Source: CBDATA01 sp965215615 (GTDB lineage: Bacteria > Acidobacteriota > Vicinamibacteria > Marinacidobacterales > Marinacidobacteraceae). Taken from it: a stretch of 64,000 nucleotides of DNA. Of this stretch, positions 7,320 through 15,676 are shown one piece after another. A model generated the notes under the pieces. That model saw only the letters and a program-made list of their open reading frames with translations. It was not told the origin of the DNA and searched no databases. Every line of letters begins with the position of its first letter. Position 1 is the first letter of the stretch. The DNA lies in assembly GCA_965215615.1 (NCBI GenBank), contig OZ244068.1, positions 1,116,001 through 1,180,000 on the forward strand, written 5' to 3'. The position numbers and the translations under genes were made by a program.

Positions 7320-10213
7320 ATGCCTGTCGCCGCCGAATTCGGTGATCGTGTCCGAAACGCGCGCCGCGCCCTGGGGGTCACGCAGGAGCAGTTGGCGGAA
7401 GAGATCGGAGTGACACTGCTCACCGTGCATCGCTGGGAAGCGGGGAAGGCGACTCCGCATCAGGTTTCGCTGCGGCGGTTCGCGGAAGTGGAGGAACGGA
7501 TTGCCGCCGCGATGCCGGCTGGCCAGCCGGACGCTTCGAGCCTCGGCCCACCGCCTCTCGATTTTGCGGGGAACCCCGACGCGGTTTCCGCGTTCGCGGA
7601 AGCCATTTGCCTCGCTCACGGCCACCAACTCAACCCGACCTTCGCCATCGAGACGGCACGTATTGACGCGCTGCCCCACCAGCGGATCGCCGTGTACGAA
7701 CGGATGCTCAACCAGGATCCGCTGCGCTTCCTGTTGGCCGACGATGCCGGTGCCGGCAAGACGATCATGACCGGCCTCCTCATTCGGGAGTTCCTCTCCC
7801 GCGAACGGGTTCGACGGGTTCTCATCGTTCCTCCGGCCGGCCTCGTGGGCAACTGGGAGCGGGAGCTCCGCACGCTGTTCCGGCTGCGCTTCGGAATATA
7901 CGGACGCGGGGCCGACGGCATGGCGAACCCTTTTCTGGGAGAAGCCGGCGACTTGTTGATCGCGTCCGTGGACACCCTCCGTCAAGGTGCAGCTTTCGAT
8001 GCCCTCTCTGATCCCGAGGTTCCCCCTTACGACCTCGTGGTCTTCGACGAGGCGCACAAGTTGAGCGTGCAGCAGGACCGGGGCGGTGTCAGGAAGACGA
8101 AGCGCTACCGGCTCGCCGAAGCACTCGCAGGCTGCGCCGACACCAGCGGCGATTTCGCGCGTCTCGGCTGGTCGGCGCGTCATCTCCTGCTCCTCACCGC
8201 CACTCCCCACATGGGTCGGGACCTGTCATACCACTGCCTCTGGCGGTTGCTCGACCCGAGGATGTTTTCGACGGGAGAGGCCGTTCGACGGCTGCCCGAA
8301 CCCCACCGGGCGCGCCACTTCCTCCGCCGGACGAAAGAGGAGATGGTTGCCCTCGACGGGACACCGCTCTACCGGCCTCGCCATTGCGACACGCTGAGCT
8401 ACGACCTGAGCCCCGACGAGCGAGATCTCTACGACCGGACGACCTCGTATCTCCGGGAGTTCTACGGCCGCGCGCTCTCCAACCGGCCCGCGGTCGAGCT
8501 CGCCATGAGCGTCTTCCAGCGACGACTCGTGAGCTCCACCTGGGCGCTGCTTCGGTCCTTCGAGCGCCGCATCGAGAAGCTGCGGGAGGTCATCCAGGCC
8601 ATCGAAACCGGAAAGACCGACATCGCTGCACTCTCCAGTGGGAGACGGAGGGATTTCTTCGAAACCCACACGGCCGACGAGGAGGCCGGCAAGAACGGAA
8701 GAGAGGAGCACGAGGGCTACGAGGACGAGGTCCTGGGCGCGCTCGCGGTCGTGACCCGGGAGGAACTCGAACGCGAGCTTGCGGTTCTCGCGGACCTTCG
8801 GGACCGCGCCCGGCGGCTCCACGACGCGGGCCGCGAATCCAAGTTCACTCAACTTCGGGAGGTGCTCGATGGCCCCACCCACGCCGGGGAGAAGTGGCTC
8901 GTCTTCAGCGAGCATCGGGACACCGTGGACTCCTTGATTCGGCGTCTGGAGGGGCTCGGCTACTCCGGTCGCGTGGCCCACATCCACGGGGGCATGGACT
9001 GGCCGGAGCGGGAAGAGCAGGTGGAGCATTTCCGCGACGAGAACGGTGCCCGGTTCCTGATCGCCACCGATGCCGCAGGCGAGGGGATCAATCTCCAGTT
9101 CTGTCACCTGATGGTGAACTACGACATCCCCTGGAACCCTGCTCGGCTGGAGCAAAGGTTGGGACGCATCCACCGCTACGGCCAGCGTCGGGATGTTCGC
9201 ATCGTCAACCTGATTTCGAAGGACACCCGCGAAGGCCGGGTGCTCGGCGTGCTCCTGGAGAAGCTCGATGCCATCCGGGAGGAACTCAGTTCCGACAAGG
9301 TCTTCGATGTCATCGGCCTGTTGTTCGAGAATCGGTCGCTTCGGACCCACATGAGTTCCCTGCTGACCGGGGAGGGCGAGTCGGAGGCCAAATCGGCCGT
9401 CGAGACATTGGTCACCAGTGGAGGCGTCCGGCAGATAGACGCAGCCGATACGGCGCGATACGGCCGCTCGCGGCGAAGTGGCGGCGCGACTCAAGGAGAT
9501 GAACTCCGAAGTGGAGCGCGAGCGGTACCTCCGCCTCTTGCCCGCCCTTGTGCGCCGTTTCGTCGAGAAGGCCGCTCCGTTGCTTGATCTCGAAACGCGC
9601 GGCGATCTCGATGGTTTCTTCCGGTTCATCCCGCTTCGTTCCGGCGCACTCGATCCTCTGCTTCCGGCGCTGGAGGCGATCCCGGCCGAAGATCGCGAAC
9701 GGCTCTCGGTGCGCCGTCTCGACGACGGCGTGGCGGGGGTGTGGCTCCATCCGGGCGAGCCTGTTTTCGACGCGCTGATGGAGGCGATCCGGAAACGCTT
9801 CCGCCGCGATGCCGAGCGGGGCGCGATCTTCACCGACCCCCGCGCCCAGCGCCCCTACTTCTTCCACTTGGGCCTCCTTTCGGTTGAGGAAGAGGATGCG
9901 GGAACTGGTGATCTCCTCTCGAAGCCGGAATCCAGCCGCCGCCCGTACGAGCGCCGGCTCGTCGGTTTACGGCAGGAAGAAGACGGAACGCTCGTTGAGG
10001 AGCCGGTGGAGCGGATGTCGTTCCTTCGTGGAGCGCGGGACGCGGCACCCGGAGCGATTCCGCTGGCCGCCCGCTCCCTCGCCATGCGCGTCGAGGCTTC
10101 GCAGTACGCCCAGGCGTTCTCGGAACGGATGGCTTCGGCCAGCCGCGAGCAGGCACGCCGCGAAGCTGGGGAGCGTCGTCGTCCCTTGACGGCCGGCTTC
10201 GATCTCCATGCCC
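7320..10213 (+). pseudogene. XRE-SNF2 defence-type helicase, frameshifted and 3'-truncated
   Basis: Residues 1-60 are an XRE helix-turn-helix (GVTQEQLAEEIGVTLLTVHRWEAGK). Then comes an SNF2/RapA-like helicase: Walker A DDAGAGKTIMTG, motif II VVFDEAHK, motif III LLTATPHMG, and motifs V/VI ATDAAGEGINLQF and RLGRIHRYGQ. The frame opened at 7320 goes off course near 9470. Skipping one base at 9471 restores GRSGEVAARLKEMNSEVERE in the frame that continues from 9478. That frame ends abruptly after FDLHA (~10213), where antisense transposase sequence begins, although the open frame runs to 10269. Related helicases include DISARM DrmD, but no drmA/B/C genes are here. The protein should be non-functional unless the frameshift is a sequencing error. 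Confidence 0.75.
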
Positions 10214-10496
10214 GGAACGCAGGATCCCGGCGCAACCGGTCCGCATCGTCCTGGTCAAACCATCCCTGACACAGGAGGCTCACCCGCTCCCGAAGCAGAG
10301 TCTCCAGCGAATACCTCACTCGTGCGCTGTCTCGCGGGTCCAGAAGGCGAGATGCCAACTCCCGCGTCACCCCCGTTCGATCCATCACCTCTCGAATCGG
10401 GATCGCTCCTGCGTCACCCGTCAATCGGTCCTCCCGGCACTCGACCCGGATCGAACGGTTGAACGATGTTACGAACTGGTCTAAGCTCTCGACCAT
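10214..10496 (-). pseudogene. IS1380-family transposase, N-terminal fragment
   Basis: From the ATG at 10496 the first ~94 residues match the N-terminus of IS1380 transposases: RLTGDAGAIPIREVMDRTG, then LASRLLDPRDSARVRYSLE, then LLRERVSLLCQGWFDQDDAD followed by RLRRDPAFR. After DPAFRAW the frame continues through antisense helicase sequence and has no transposase character, so the DDE catalytic domain is absent. The fragment cannot transpose by itself. Confidence 0.7.
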
Positions 10497-10603
10497 GGCG
10501 TGGTTGCCTCCCGCGGCTGGGTTTTGTCTTCTAAACCGTTATCCTACCGTTACTTGGTGGCCACGCCTACCCCTTGATCGCCGGACTAGGTGAATAATCC
10601 GGG
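10214..10603 (-). mobile_element. IS1380-family insertion sequence, 5' fragment
   Basis: Reading leftwards, a likely element end lies near 10570-10603 (CCCCGGATTATTCACCTAG on the minus strand), which resembles IS1380 termini as I recall them. It is followed by about 75 bp of leader and the transposase start at 10496. The element stops inside the transposase gene at about 10214, where helicase coding sequence begins on the other strand. The other end is missing, so a deletion joined the middle of the IS to the middle of the helicase gene. Boundaries are estimated by eye. Confidence 0.55.
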
Positions 10604-10729
10604 GTGACACCGAGTTTCCGGCGCGGTGCCGATGCCGGCGACCGAAACCTCGTCCTGTGGAAATGGGGAGACGCGCTGCCGAGCCGCGTCCGACTCGTGG
10701 ACCAGGAGGGACGCCTGGCCGGCTGCTGA
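10604..10729 (+). pseudogene. Possible RES-domain toxin C-terminal remnant
   Basis: A 41-codon open stretch starts exactly at the presumed IS end and stops at the TGA at 10727-10729. It contains RRGADAGDRNLVLWKWGDAL and VRLVDQEGRLAG, which resembles the end of RES-family NAD-degrading toxins (basic patch, then NLVLW, then a DPEGRLP-like tail). No start, no N-terminus and no Xre antitoxin are present. If the reading is right, the IS inserted into a toxin gene. Recognition is from memory of a short motif, so confidence is low. Confidence 0.3.
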
Positions 10730-10847
10730 AACCAAGGTGTCCGGCGATTGCTGTCCACGGGATTCCAACCGTGGCCACCAAAGGGATCTGATTGGTTGAC
10801 ACCGGGGAACGTCACGGCCGGAACGCGGACTTCTACAATGGCGCGCC

Positions 10848-11300
10848 GTGGAGCGGATGCCGGCGATCTCGATGACTCCCGCGAACGACGGTACCGCAAC
10901 CTTCTCCCTGGAGGGTTACACGACAGGGATCCGGAGCGGCTGGTCCGAGGACGAGATCGCGCGCGCGGTCCTTCACGACCTTCCCAGGCGGTTTCACCAG
11001 CTCGGTGTCGCTGAGCAGCGGTCGGTGCTGGCGACTGCCCCGAAGTTGACCGGCACCCGCTGGGACGCGCTGCTCGCTGCCGTCGCGGAGCACATAGCCT
11101 GGCTGCACGATCATCCGCCGCCGGAGTGGGTGGACGAGCCAGAGCGGTTTCTGGACGAGACGTGGGTGCTGGCCAAGACGCGGCAGATCCGGCTCGAATC
11201 GCTCATGTACGCGCCGCCGGCGTTTCTGCGACATGGCGCGATTCCGGACCCGAGAGACCTGGACGGCCGAGCGGGAGACAACCATGATTGGGTCCCCTGA
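10848..11300 (+). CDS. Partner protein of DUF6036 nucleotidyltransferase-like gene (putative antitoxin)
   Basis: A 150-aa acidic soluble protein (GTG at 10848; an ATG at 10857 is an alternative). A -10-like TACAAT lies at 10834-10839. It has no motif I can name with certainty, but the tail (EPERFLDETWVLAKTRQIR, then RHGAIPDPRDLDGRAGDN) resembles a family I recall lying immediately upstream of DUF6036 genes. Its stop falls inside the tandem repeats, 24 bp before the ATG of the next gene. The arrangement suggests a two-gene toxin-antitoxin-like module; which partner is toxic is not shown by the sequence. Confidence 0.55.
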   Translation: MERMPAISMTPANDGTATFSLEGYTTGIRSGWSEDEIARAVLHDLPRRFHQLGVAEQRSVLATAPKLTGTRWDALLAAVAEHIAWLHDHPPPEWVDEPERFLDETWVLAKTRQIRLESLMYAPPAFLRHGAIPDPRDLDGRAGDNHDWVP

Positions 11301-11338
11301 ATTGGGTCCTCTGAATTGGGTCCCATGATTGGGTCTCT
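11285..11338 (+). repeat. Four tandem 13-14-bp repeats spanning a stop/start junction
   Basis: Units are TGATTGGGTCCCC (11285-11297), TGAATTGGGTCCTC (11298-11311), TGAATTGGGTCCCA (11312-11325) and TGATTGGGTCTCT (11326-11338). Unit 2 begins with the stop codon of the upstream gene. The A ending unit 3 plus the TG of unit 4 form the ATG of the downstream gene. Repeat number therefore sets the distance between the two genes. Confidence 0.8.
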
Positions 11339-11858
11339 TGACCGGGAGCGGTTTCTGGAACTGTTCGGCGAGCTGAGTGAGGAGCTTCGGCGGTCGCGGA
11401 CGAGAGCCCACATCTACATCGTGGGGGGAGCCGCCATGGCGCTCGCCTTCGCCCGCGATCGCACGACGGTGGATGTGGATGCCCGGATCGAGAGCGGGCA
11501 CGCCGCCTTGATGGACGCGGTGCGGAAGTTGGGACGCAAACACCATCTGGGGGACACCTGGCTGAACGAACAGGCCACGAGTGCCATGCCGCTTGGCGAA
11601 GATCGCGCTGCCGCGACAATCTTCACTTCCCCGTTCCTGACCGTCGCGGCGGCCTCCGCGCGGCACCTGCTGGCGATGAAGCTGCTGGCTGCGCGGGAGA
11701 CGGACCGCACGGACATCGGCATCCTCGTCGAACGGCTCGACTTGCGAGCGCCGGCTGACGCCATCGCGATCTACACGCGGCTGTTTCCCGACGAACCGCT
11801 GAAGGCACGGGCGCGGGAGTTGTTGTCCGAAGCGTTCCGCGCCCGAGAGAAACCGTAG
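11325..11858 (+). CDS. DUF6036 nucleotidyltransferase-like protein
   Basis: A 177-aa protein with a nucleotidyltransferase-like core: IYIVGGAAMALAFARDR then TVDVDARI, corresponding to the GG and DxD features of the minimal NTase fold seen in DUF6036 and AbiEii-type toxins. Later LLAMKLLAARETDRTDIGIL resembles the conserved KLxAxRxxDxxD segment. The ATG at 11325 lies within the tandem repeats; a TTG at 11316 would add three residues. AbiEii-like NTases modify tRNA or other targets. Here the nucleotidyl-transfer reaction is inferred from the fold, and the upstream gene is the likely antidote. Confidence 0.7.
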   Translation: MIGSLDRERFLELFGELSEELRRSRTRAHIYIVGGAAMALAFARDRTTVDVDARIESGHAALMDAVRKLGRKHHLGDTWLNEQATSAMPLGEDRAAATIFTSPFLTVAAASARHLLAMKLLAARETDRTDIGILVERLDLRAPADAIAIYTRLFPDEPLKARARELLSEAFRAREKP

Positions 11859-11886
11859 GCGGCGTTCGCGCACAATCTCCCGCTCC

Positions 11887-13488
11887 ATGCCGCTGTCGCT
11901 CACCGATCTGCTGACCTTCGCCCTGTTCCTCGGGGCGGTGCTCTTCATCTCGCTCCGGGCTGCTCGCGGGCGGCGGGACGCGAAGAACTACTTCCTCGCC
12001 GGGCGCAATCTCGGCGGCTGGGCGATCGGGATGTCGCTCGTCGCCACCAACGTTTCGACCGAGCACTTCGTCGGGATGTCGGGGGCTGCCGCCACCGATA
12101 TCGGCCTCGCGATCGCGAGTTACGAGTGGACCGCCGCCGCCGCGCTGATCGTCATCGGCTGGTTCCTGTTGCCCCGGTATCTGCGGAGCGGCATCTACAC
12201 GATGCCGGAGTTCCTCGAGCGGCGCTACGACCAGGGGGCGAGGACGATTCTCGCGGCGCTTTTGACTGTCGCCACCGTGTTCGTCGCTATGGCGACCGTG
12301 CTCTACGCCGGGGCGGTGGCGCTGAACGCGATCTTCCTGCTGCCGGAGGCGGCGGCCGGTTTCCTCGGCCTCTCGCCGGAGGGCGGGGAACTCGCCGCCA
12401 CCTTGATCGGGGTCTGGGGGATCGGCCTCTTCGCCAGCGTGTACACGATCTACGGCGGGCTGCGGGCGGTGGTCTGGTCCGACTTCATCCAGGGGGTCGC
12501 GATTCTGCTGGGCGGAGTGATGGTTCTCTGGATCGGGTTCGACGCGGTGGGCGAGGGCAGGGGAGTAATCGAAGGGGCGGCCCGCTTCCTCGAAGCCAAC
12601 CGGGACCGGCTCCACACCGCGCTCCCCGCCGACCATCCGGAAGTTCCCTGGACGGCGGTGTTCATCGGCGGTCTCTGGATCGCCCAGTTCTTCTACTGGG
12701 GAGTCAACCAGTTCGTGGTCCAGCGGACGCTCGCCGCCCGGAGCCTCGCCGAGGGCCAGCGCGGCGTTCTTTTCGGAGCCTGGCTCAAGATCCTGGTCCC
12801 GTTTCTGATCTGTCTTCCCGGCATCCTCGCGGTCCAGCTCTATGGTGACCAGATCACCCATCCAGACCAGGCGTATCCGGTACTCGTGCGCGAACTATTG
12901 CCGCCGGCGCTCCGCGGTGTCCTGCTGGCGGCGCTCGCCGGGGCCATCATGAGCTCCTTCAACTCGATGCTGAACTCGGCTTCGACCATGTATTCGCTCG
13001 ACCTGCACCCCCGCCTCTTCCCCGGAGGCACGAAGGACACGGTGCGGATCGCCCGGCGGGCTTCCGTGATCTTCGTCGTCGCCTCCTGCCTCTGGGCCCC
13101 GCTGATCGGCGGTTTCCCCGGTGTCTTCCGCTACATCCAGACCGTCTGGGGTTTCGTCACCCCCGGGATCGTCGCGGTGTTCTTCGCCGGGGTCCTGACC
13201 ACCCGGGTTCCAGCGTTCGCCGCCCGCTGGGCGCTCGTTCTCGGCATCCCGATCTACGGGATGCTCCGGCTCGGCTGGCCGGAGACCGCATTCCTCCACC
13301 ACATGGGGATCAGCTTCCTGATTCTGGTCGGAGGTCTTGCTCTCGCCGCCTGGCGGAAGCCTTCGACGAAGCAGCCCCCCGAGCCCCGGCCGCCGGAGGG
13401 CGTGGACCTGACTCCGCTGCCGGGAGTCTTCTGGAAGGGCGCGATCCCGCTTCTCGTGATCGCTTCGATCTACGTCGTGTTCTGGTGA
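11887..13488 (+). CDS. Sodium/solute symporter (SSS family), SGLT-like
   Basis: A 533-aa inner-membrane protein with about 13-14 hydrophobic helices. SSS hallmarks include NYFLAGRNLGGWAIGMSLVA in the first loop, NVSTEHFVGMSGAA in the Na-site helix, VYTIYGGLRAVVWSDFIQG, and the unwound-helix region ALAGAIMSSFNSMLNSASTM. The STEHFVG/SGLT-type arrangement is typical of sugar or myo-inositol transporters, but substrate cannot be read reliably. It starts 28 bp after the DUF6036 gene. Two other SSS genes occur later in this window and are clearly different subfamilies. Confidence 0.92.
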   Translation: MPLSLTDLLTFALFLGAVLFISLRAARGRRDAKNYFLAGRNLGGWAIGMSLVATNVSTEHFVGMSGAAATDIGLAIASYEWTAAAALIVIGWFLLPRYLRSGIYTMPEFLERRYDQGARTILAALLTVATVFVAMATVLYAGAVALNAIFLLPEAAAGFLGLSPEGGELAATLIGVWGIGLFASVYTIYGGLRAVVWSDFIQGVAILLGGVMVLWIGFDAVGEGRGVIEGAARFLEANRDRLHTALPADHPEVPWTAVFIGGLWIAQFFYWGVNQFVVQRTLAARSLAEGQRGVLFGAWLKILVPFLICLPGILAVQLYGDQITHPDQAYPVLVRELLPPALRGVLLAALAGAIMSSFNSMLNSASTMYSLDLHPRLFPGGTKDTVRIARRASVIFVVASCLWAPLIGGFPGVFRYIQTVWGFVTPGIVAVFFAGVLTTRVPAFAARWALVLGIPIYGMLRLGWPETAFLHHMGISFLILVGGLALAAWRKPSTKQPPEPRPPEGVDLTPLPGVFWKGAIPLLVIASIYVVFW

Positions 13489-13558
13489 GCCAATTCAGCG
13501 TGATCGGTTCCGTGACATTGCCCCCAATCCGTTAGTATGGGGAAGAAGAGGTTTTTTT

Positions 13559-13762
13559 GTGAATCATCTGCTCATCCAGCGAGCGACAGCCAAGCCGATC
13601 CCGAGCCGTCCGGTGACGCCGCCCACAGCTCGCTACAGCGTGGTGTGCGGCATGTGGATCGACACCCGCACGGGAGAGCCGCTCGTACGCTCCGAGGATT
13701 GGGAGCCGCCTCAGACGAAGAAGGCGGATGTCGAGCGGGGAGAGGATCAGAAGGGCTATTAG
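13559..13762 (+). CDS. Putative graspetide (ATP-grasp-modified RiPP) precursor peptide
   Basis: A 67-aa peptide starting with GTG, seven bases after an AAGAGG ribosome site. The leader-like middle (TARYSVVCGMWIDTRTGEPL) recalls the RY...D..TG.PL recognition block of ATP-grasp target peptides (GRASP_targ-like). The C-terminus (EPPQTKKADVERGEDQKGY) supplies Thr/Lys donors and Asp/Glu acceptors for the omega-ester or amide rings made by such ligases. The stop TAG shares its G with the GTG of the ATP-grasp gene, so the two are translationally coupled. Ring pattern and bioactivity cannot be deduced; the peptide assignment rests mainly on context and composition. Confidence 0.6.
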   Translation: MNHLLIQRATAKPIPSRPVTPPTARYSVVCGMWIDTRTGEPLVRSEDWEPPQTKKADVERGEDQKGY

Positions 13763-14706
13763 TGCAGCCCAGAGTTCTCCTTCTTTCAAGCCGGGACGAT
13801 TTCGCAACCGACCAGATCGCTGTTTCTCTTGCGGAGCGGTCGGTTCCGTTCCTCCGACTCAACTCCGAAGACTTTGTGGAACTCGAGGTCTCTTGGCGGC
13901 CCGACGGGCCGAGCCTTCTGGTCTGTGGAGAAGAACTTGGAGAAGTGGCAGTGGAATCTGATCTTCAGGCGGCTCTCGTTCGTCGCCCGACGAGCCTTCG
14001 CAACGTGCCTGAGTCACCAACAGAAGCCCTCGCTGCTCATCATTGGTTGACTTTTCAGCAGGGACTCCTGTGTTTTCCGAAGCTGCGCTGGATGAACCAT
14101 CCGGGACGGGATTTCGTCGCTGAGAACAAGATGAACCAGTTGCGTCGAGCGCACGAAATCGGGTTCCGAATTCCGGAGACGGTGGTGACCAACTCCACGC
14201 GTCTCGCACTTGACGGATGCACATCACCGGATGGGTTCATCGTCAAGGGGTTGGACTCGGTGTCGTGGAGGAGTGATCGGAGGCAGAACTTCTGTTACTC
14301 CCAGGCCCTGGAACGCGCCGATCTTCAGGAGGCGGACCTCTCGGCCCTCCCCGCCATCGTTCAGGAGCGGTTACACCCCAAAACGGATATTCGGGTCACC
14401 ATTGTCGGGGATCAACTATGGGCGGCGTCGATTTCGCTCGATGGCCACCCGATCGAAGGAGACTGGAGACTGCACGGTGACACCGTGGACTTCCGGGAAC
14501 ATGACTTGCCGGCCAGCGTGTCCCGCAGGTGCCACGAGCTGACGAGTGGTCTCGGCCTCTCTTTTGCTGCGATCGACCTGGCAATCTCCGGCGACGATTA
14601 TGTGTACCTGGAGCTGAATCCGGTCGGCGAATGGTCTTGGCTGGCCGAACGCCTCGGGTGGGATGTGGCGGGCGGCATGGCTCGCTGGCTCTCCGCCGTG
14701 GACTGA
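13762..14706 (+). CDS. MvdC/MvdD-family ATP-grasp ribosomal peptide ligase
   Basis: A 314-aa protein beginning at GTG 13762 and overlapping the precursor stop. The N-terminus RVLLLSSRDDFATDQIAVSL and VPFLRLNSEDF is typical of graspetide ligases. ATP-grasp features follow in order: NKMNQLRRAHEIGFRIPETV, the ATP-binding lysine in FIVKGLDS, IVQERLHPKTDIRVTIVGD, and the metal-binding tail AIDLAI...YLELNPVGEW with a WLAERLG end. These enzymes phosphorylate a side-chain carboxylate of the precursor and join it to Ser/Thr/Lys. Nothing obvious is missing. Its only neighbours are the small precursor and the membrane protein, with no methyltransferase or protease nearby. Confidence 0.82.
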   Translation: MQPRVLLLSSRDDFATDQIAVSLAERSVPFLRLNSEDFVELEVSWRPDGPSLLVCGEELGEVAVESDLQAALVRRPTSLRNVPESPTEALAAHHWLTFQQGLLCFPKLRWMNHPGRDFVAENKMNQLRRAHEIGFRIPETVVTNSTRLALDGCTSPDGFIVKGLDSVSWRSDRRQNFCYSQALERADLQEADLSALPAIVQERLHPKTDIRVTIVGDQLWAASISLDGHPIEGDWRLHGDTVDFREHDLPASVSRRCHELTSGLGLSFAAIDLAISGDDYVYLELNPVGEWSWLAERLGWDVAGGMARWLSAVD

Positions 14707-14712
14707 GCGGAC

Positions 14713-15327
14713 TTGGCAAGTCTCCGCGAGATCCGCAACTTTCTCGATGCCGGTGCCTGCGCATACCGTTCCGCCAAGCGGGTGATCCTCGAAGACGTGA
14801 AAAAGAAGGATGACGACGCGTCAAGGTACATAGAGTCTCATTTGAGACTTGCGGAGAGTATTGGAGACGAAGTTGTTGACAGGACGGAACGAGAAGAAGA
14901 GGAGCGGCGGCAATCCATCGAAGCCAAGGCGAGGACGAACCTCATTGCCATCTCGCTCGCAGTGGCGATTGCCACCGCGCTCTTCGGACTGCGCCTCCCG
15001 GAGCTTGTTACGAGCGACGGCATCGGTTCGTGGGTCGTCCGCGGCGGCTACGTTTTTCTCTGGTTCGGCTGGCTCTATTTGGTCATGGGTGGATTCTTCG
15101 CCTTCCGCGTTCTGGAAGTCCGCAAAACCTATGTGGTCACGCCGCAGGACCACAAGAATCATGGAGCGAAGGAGTTGCGAGCCCTTCGCCTCTTCAACCT
15201 CGACCAGAACCAGAGCCTCGCCCGGATCATGTCGAACGGCCTCGCGGTCAGCTTCGCCGCGATTCGGAACGGGATCGTGGTGTTCGCCTTTGGAATCACC
15301 TTGCTAGTCCTGAAATTACTTTTTTGA
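14713..15327 (+). CDS. Three-TM membrane protein of the graspetide cassette
   Basis: A 204-aa protein with a TTG start 6 bp after the ligase stop. Residues ~25-73 are a charged, coiled-coil-prone segment (DRTEREEEERRQSIEAK). Three hydrophobic helices follow at about 76-94 (NLIAISLAVAIATALFG), 108-131 (VFLWFGWLYLVMGGFFAF) and 182-204, the last reaching the C-terminus. No transporter ATPase, peptidase or enzyme motif is visible. Its position suggests export, immunity or anchoring of the modified peptide, but that is inference. I do not recognise the family. Confidence 0.6.
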   Translation: MASLREIRNFLDAGACAYRSAKRVILEDVKKKDDDASRYIESHLRLAESIGDEVVDRTEREEEERRQSIEAKARTNLIAISLAVAIATALFGLRLPELVTSDGIGSWVVRGGYVFLWFGWLYLVMGGFFAFRVLEVRKTYVVTPQDHKNHGAKELRALRLFNLDQNQSLARIMSNGLAVSFAAIRNGIVVFAFGITLLVLKLLF

Positions 15328-15400
15328 CTATGGCCGCGATGGCCGGTTTCATCGCTCCCGTGGTGAGGTTGCGGGACGGTTCCGTAGAAGGCGGGCTGGG

Positions 15401-15676
15401 CTATGCGCGCTCCACTTCAACCTCGTCGGCCCGCTCCATGGCGTGGGCAAGGTTGTAGTTGGCCTGCAAACGCACCCATAGCCCGGCACTTCCTCCGAAC
15501 GCCTTGGAGAGCCGGATCGCCATTTCGGTTGAGATGCCGGCCCGGCCGTTCACGAGCGCGGAAAGCTGCTTCCGGCTGACGGAGAGTTTCTCCGCGGTCT
15601 CGGTGACGCTGAGTCCCAGCGGCTTCATGCACTCGTGGAGAACGATCGTTCCGGGGTGGGGAGGGTGTTTCATCAT
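15401..15676 (-). CDS. HigA-family XRE regulator, orphan antitoxin
   Basis: A 91-aa protein. The HigA signature is clear: HPGTIVLHECMKPLGLSVTE, then AEKLSVSRKQLSALVNGRAG, then ISTEMAIRLSKAFG followed by LWVRLQANYNLA. HigA binds DNA and, in complete modules, neutralises the HigB RNase. No HigB gene lies on either side. Instead its ATG (15676) overlaps the stop of the large receiver/PEP-binding gene (ATGA), preceded by a GGAG ribosome site. It may now act as a free-standing repressor, possibly of its own operon, or be a relic. The start Met is doubled (15676 or 15673). Confidence 0.85.
   Translation of the reverse strand: MMKHPPHPGTIVLHECMKPLGLSVTETAEKLSVSRKQLSALVNGRAGISTEMAIRLSKAFGGSAGLWVRLQANYNLAHAMERADEVEVERA

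Noticed and set aside
7320..10269. DISARM system based on the SNF2 helicase
   Set aside because: The helicase resembles DrmD-type proteins but no drmA, drmB, drmC or methylase genes are nearby, and an XRE domain lies at its N-terminus.
10796..10839. TTGACA/TACAAT promoter upstream of the DUF6036 partner
   Set aside because: Spacing between the boxes is 32 bp, too long for a functional sigma-70 promoter; only the -10-like box was retained.
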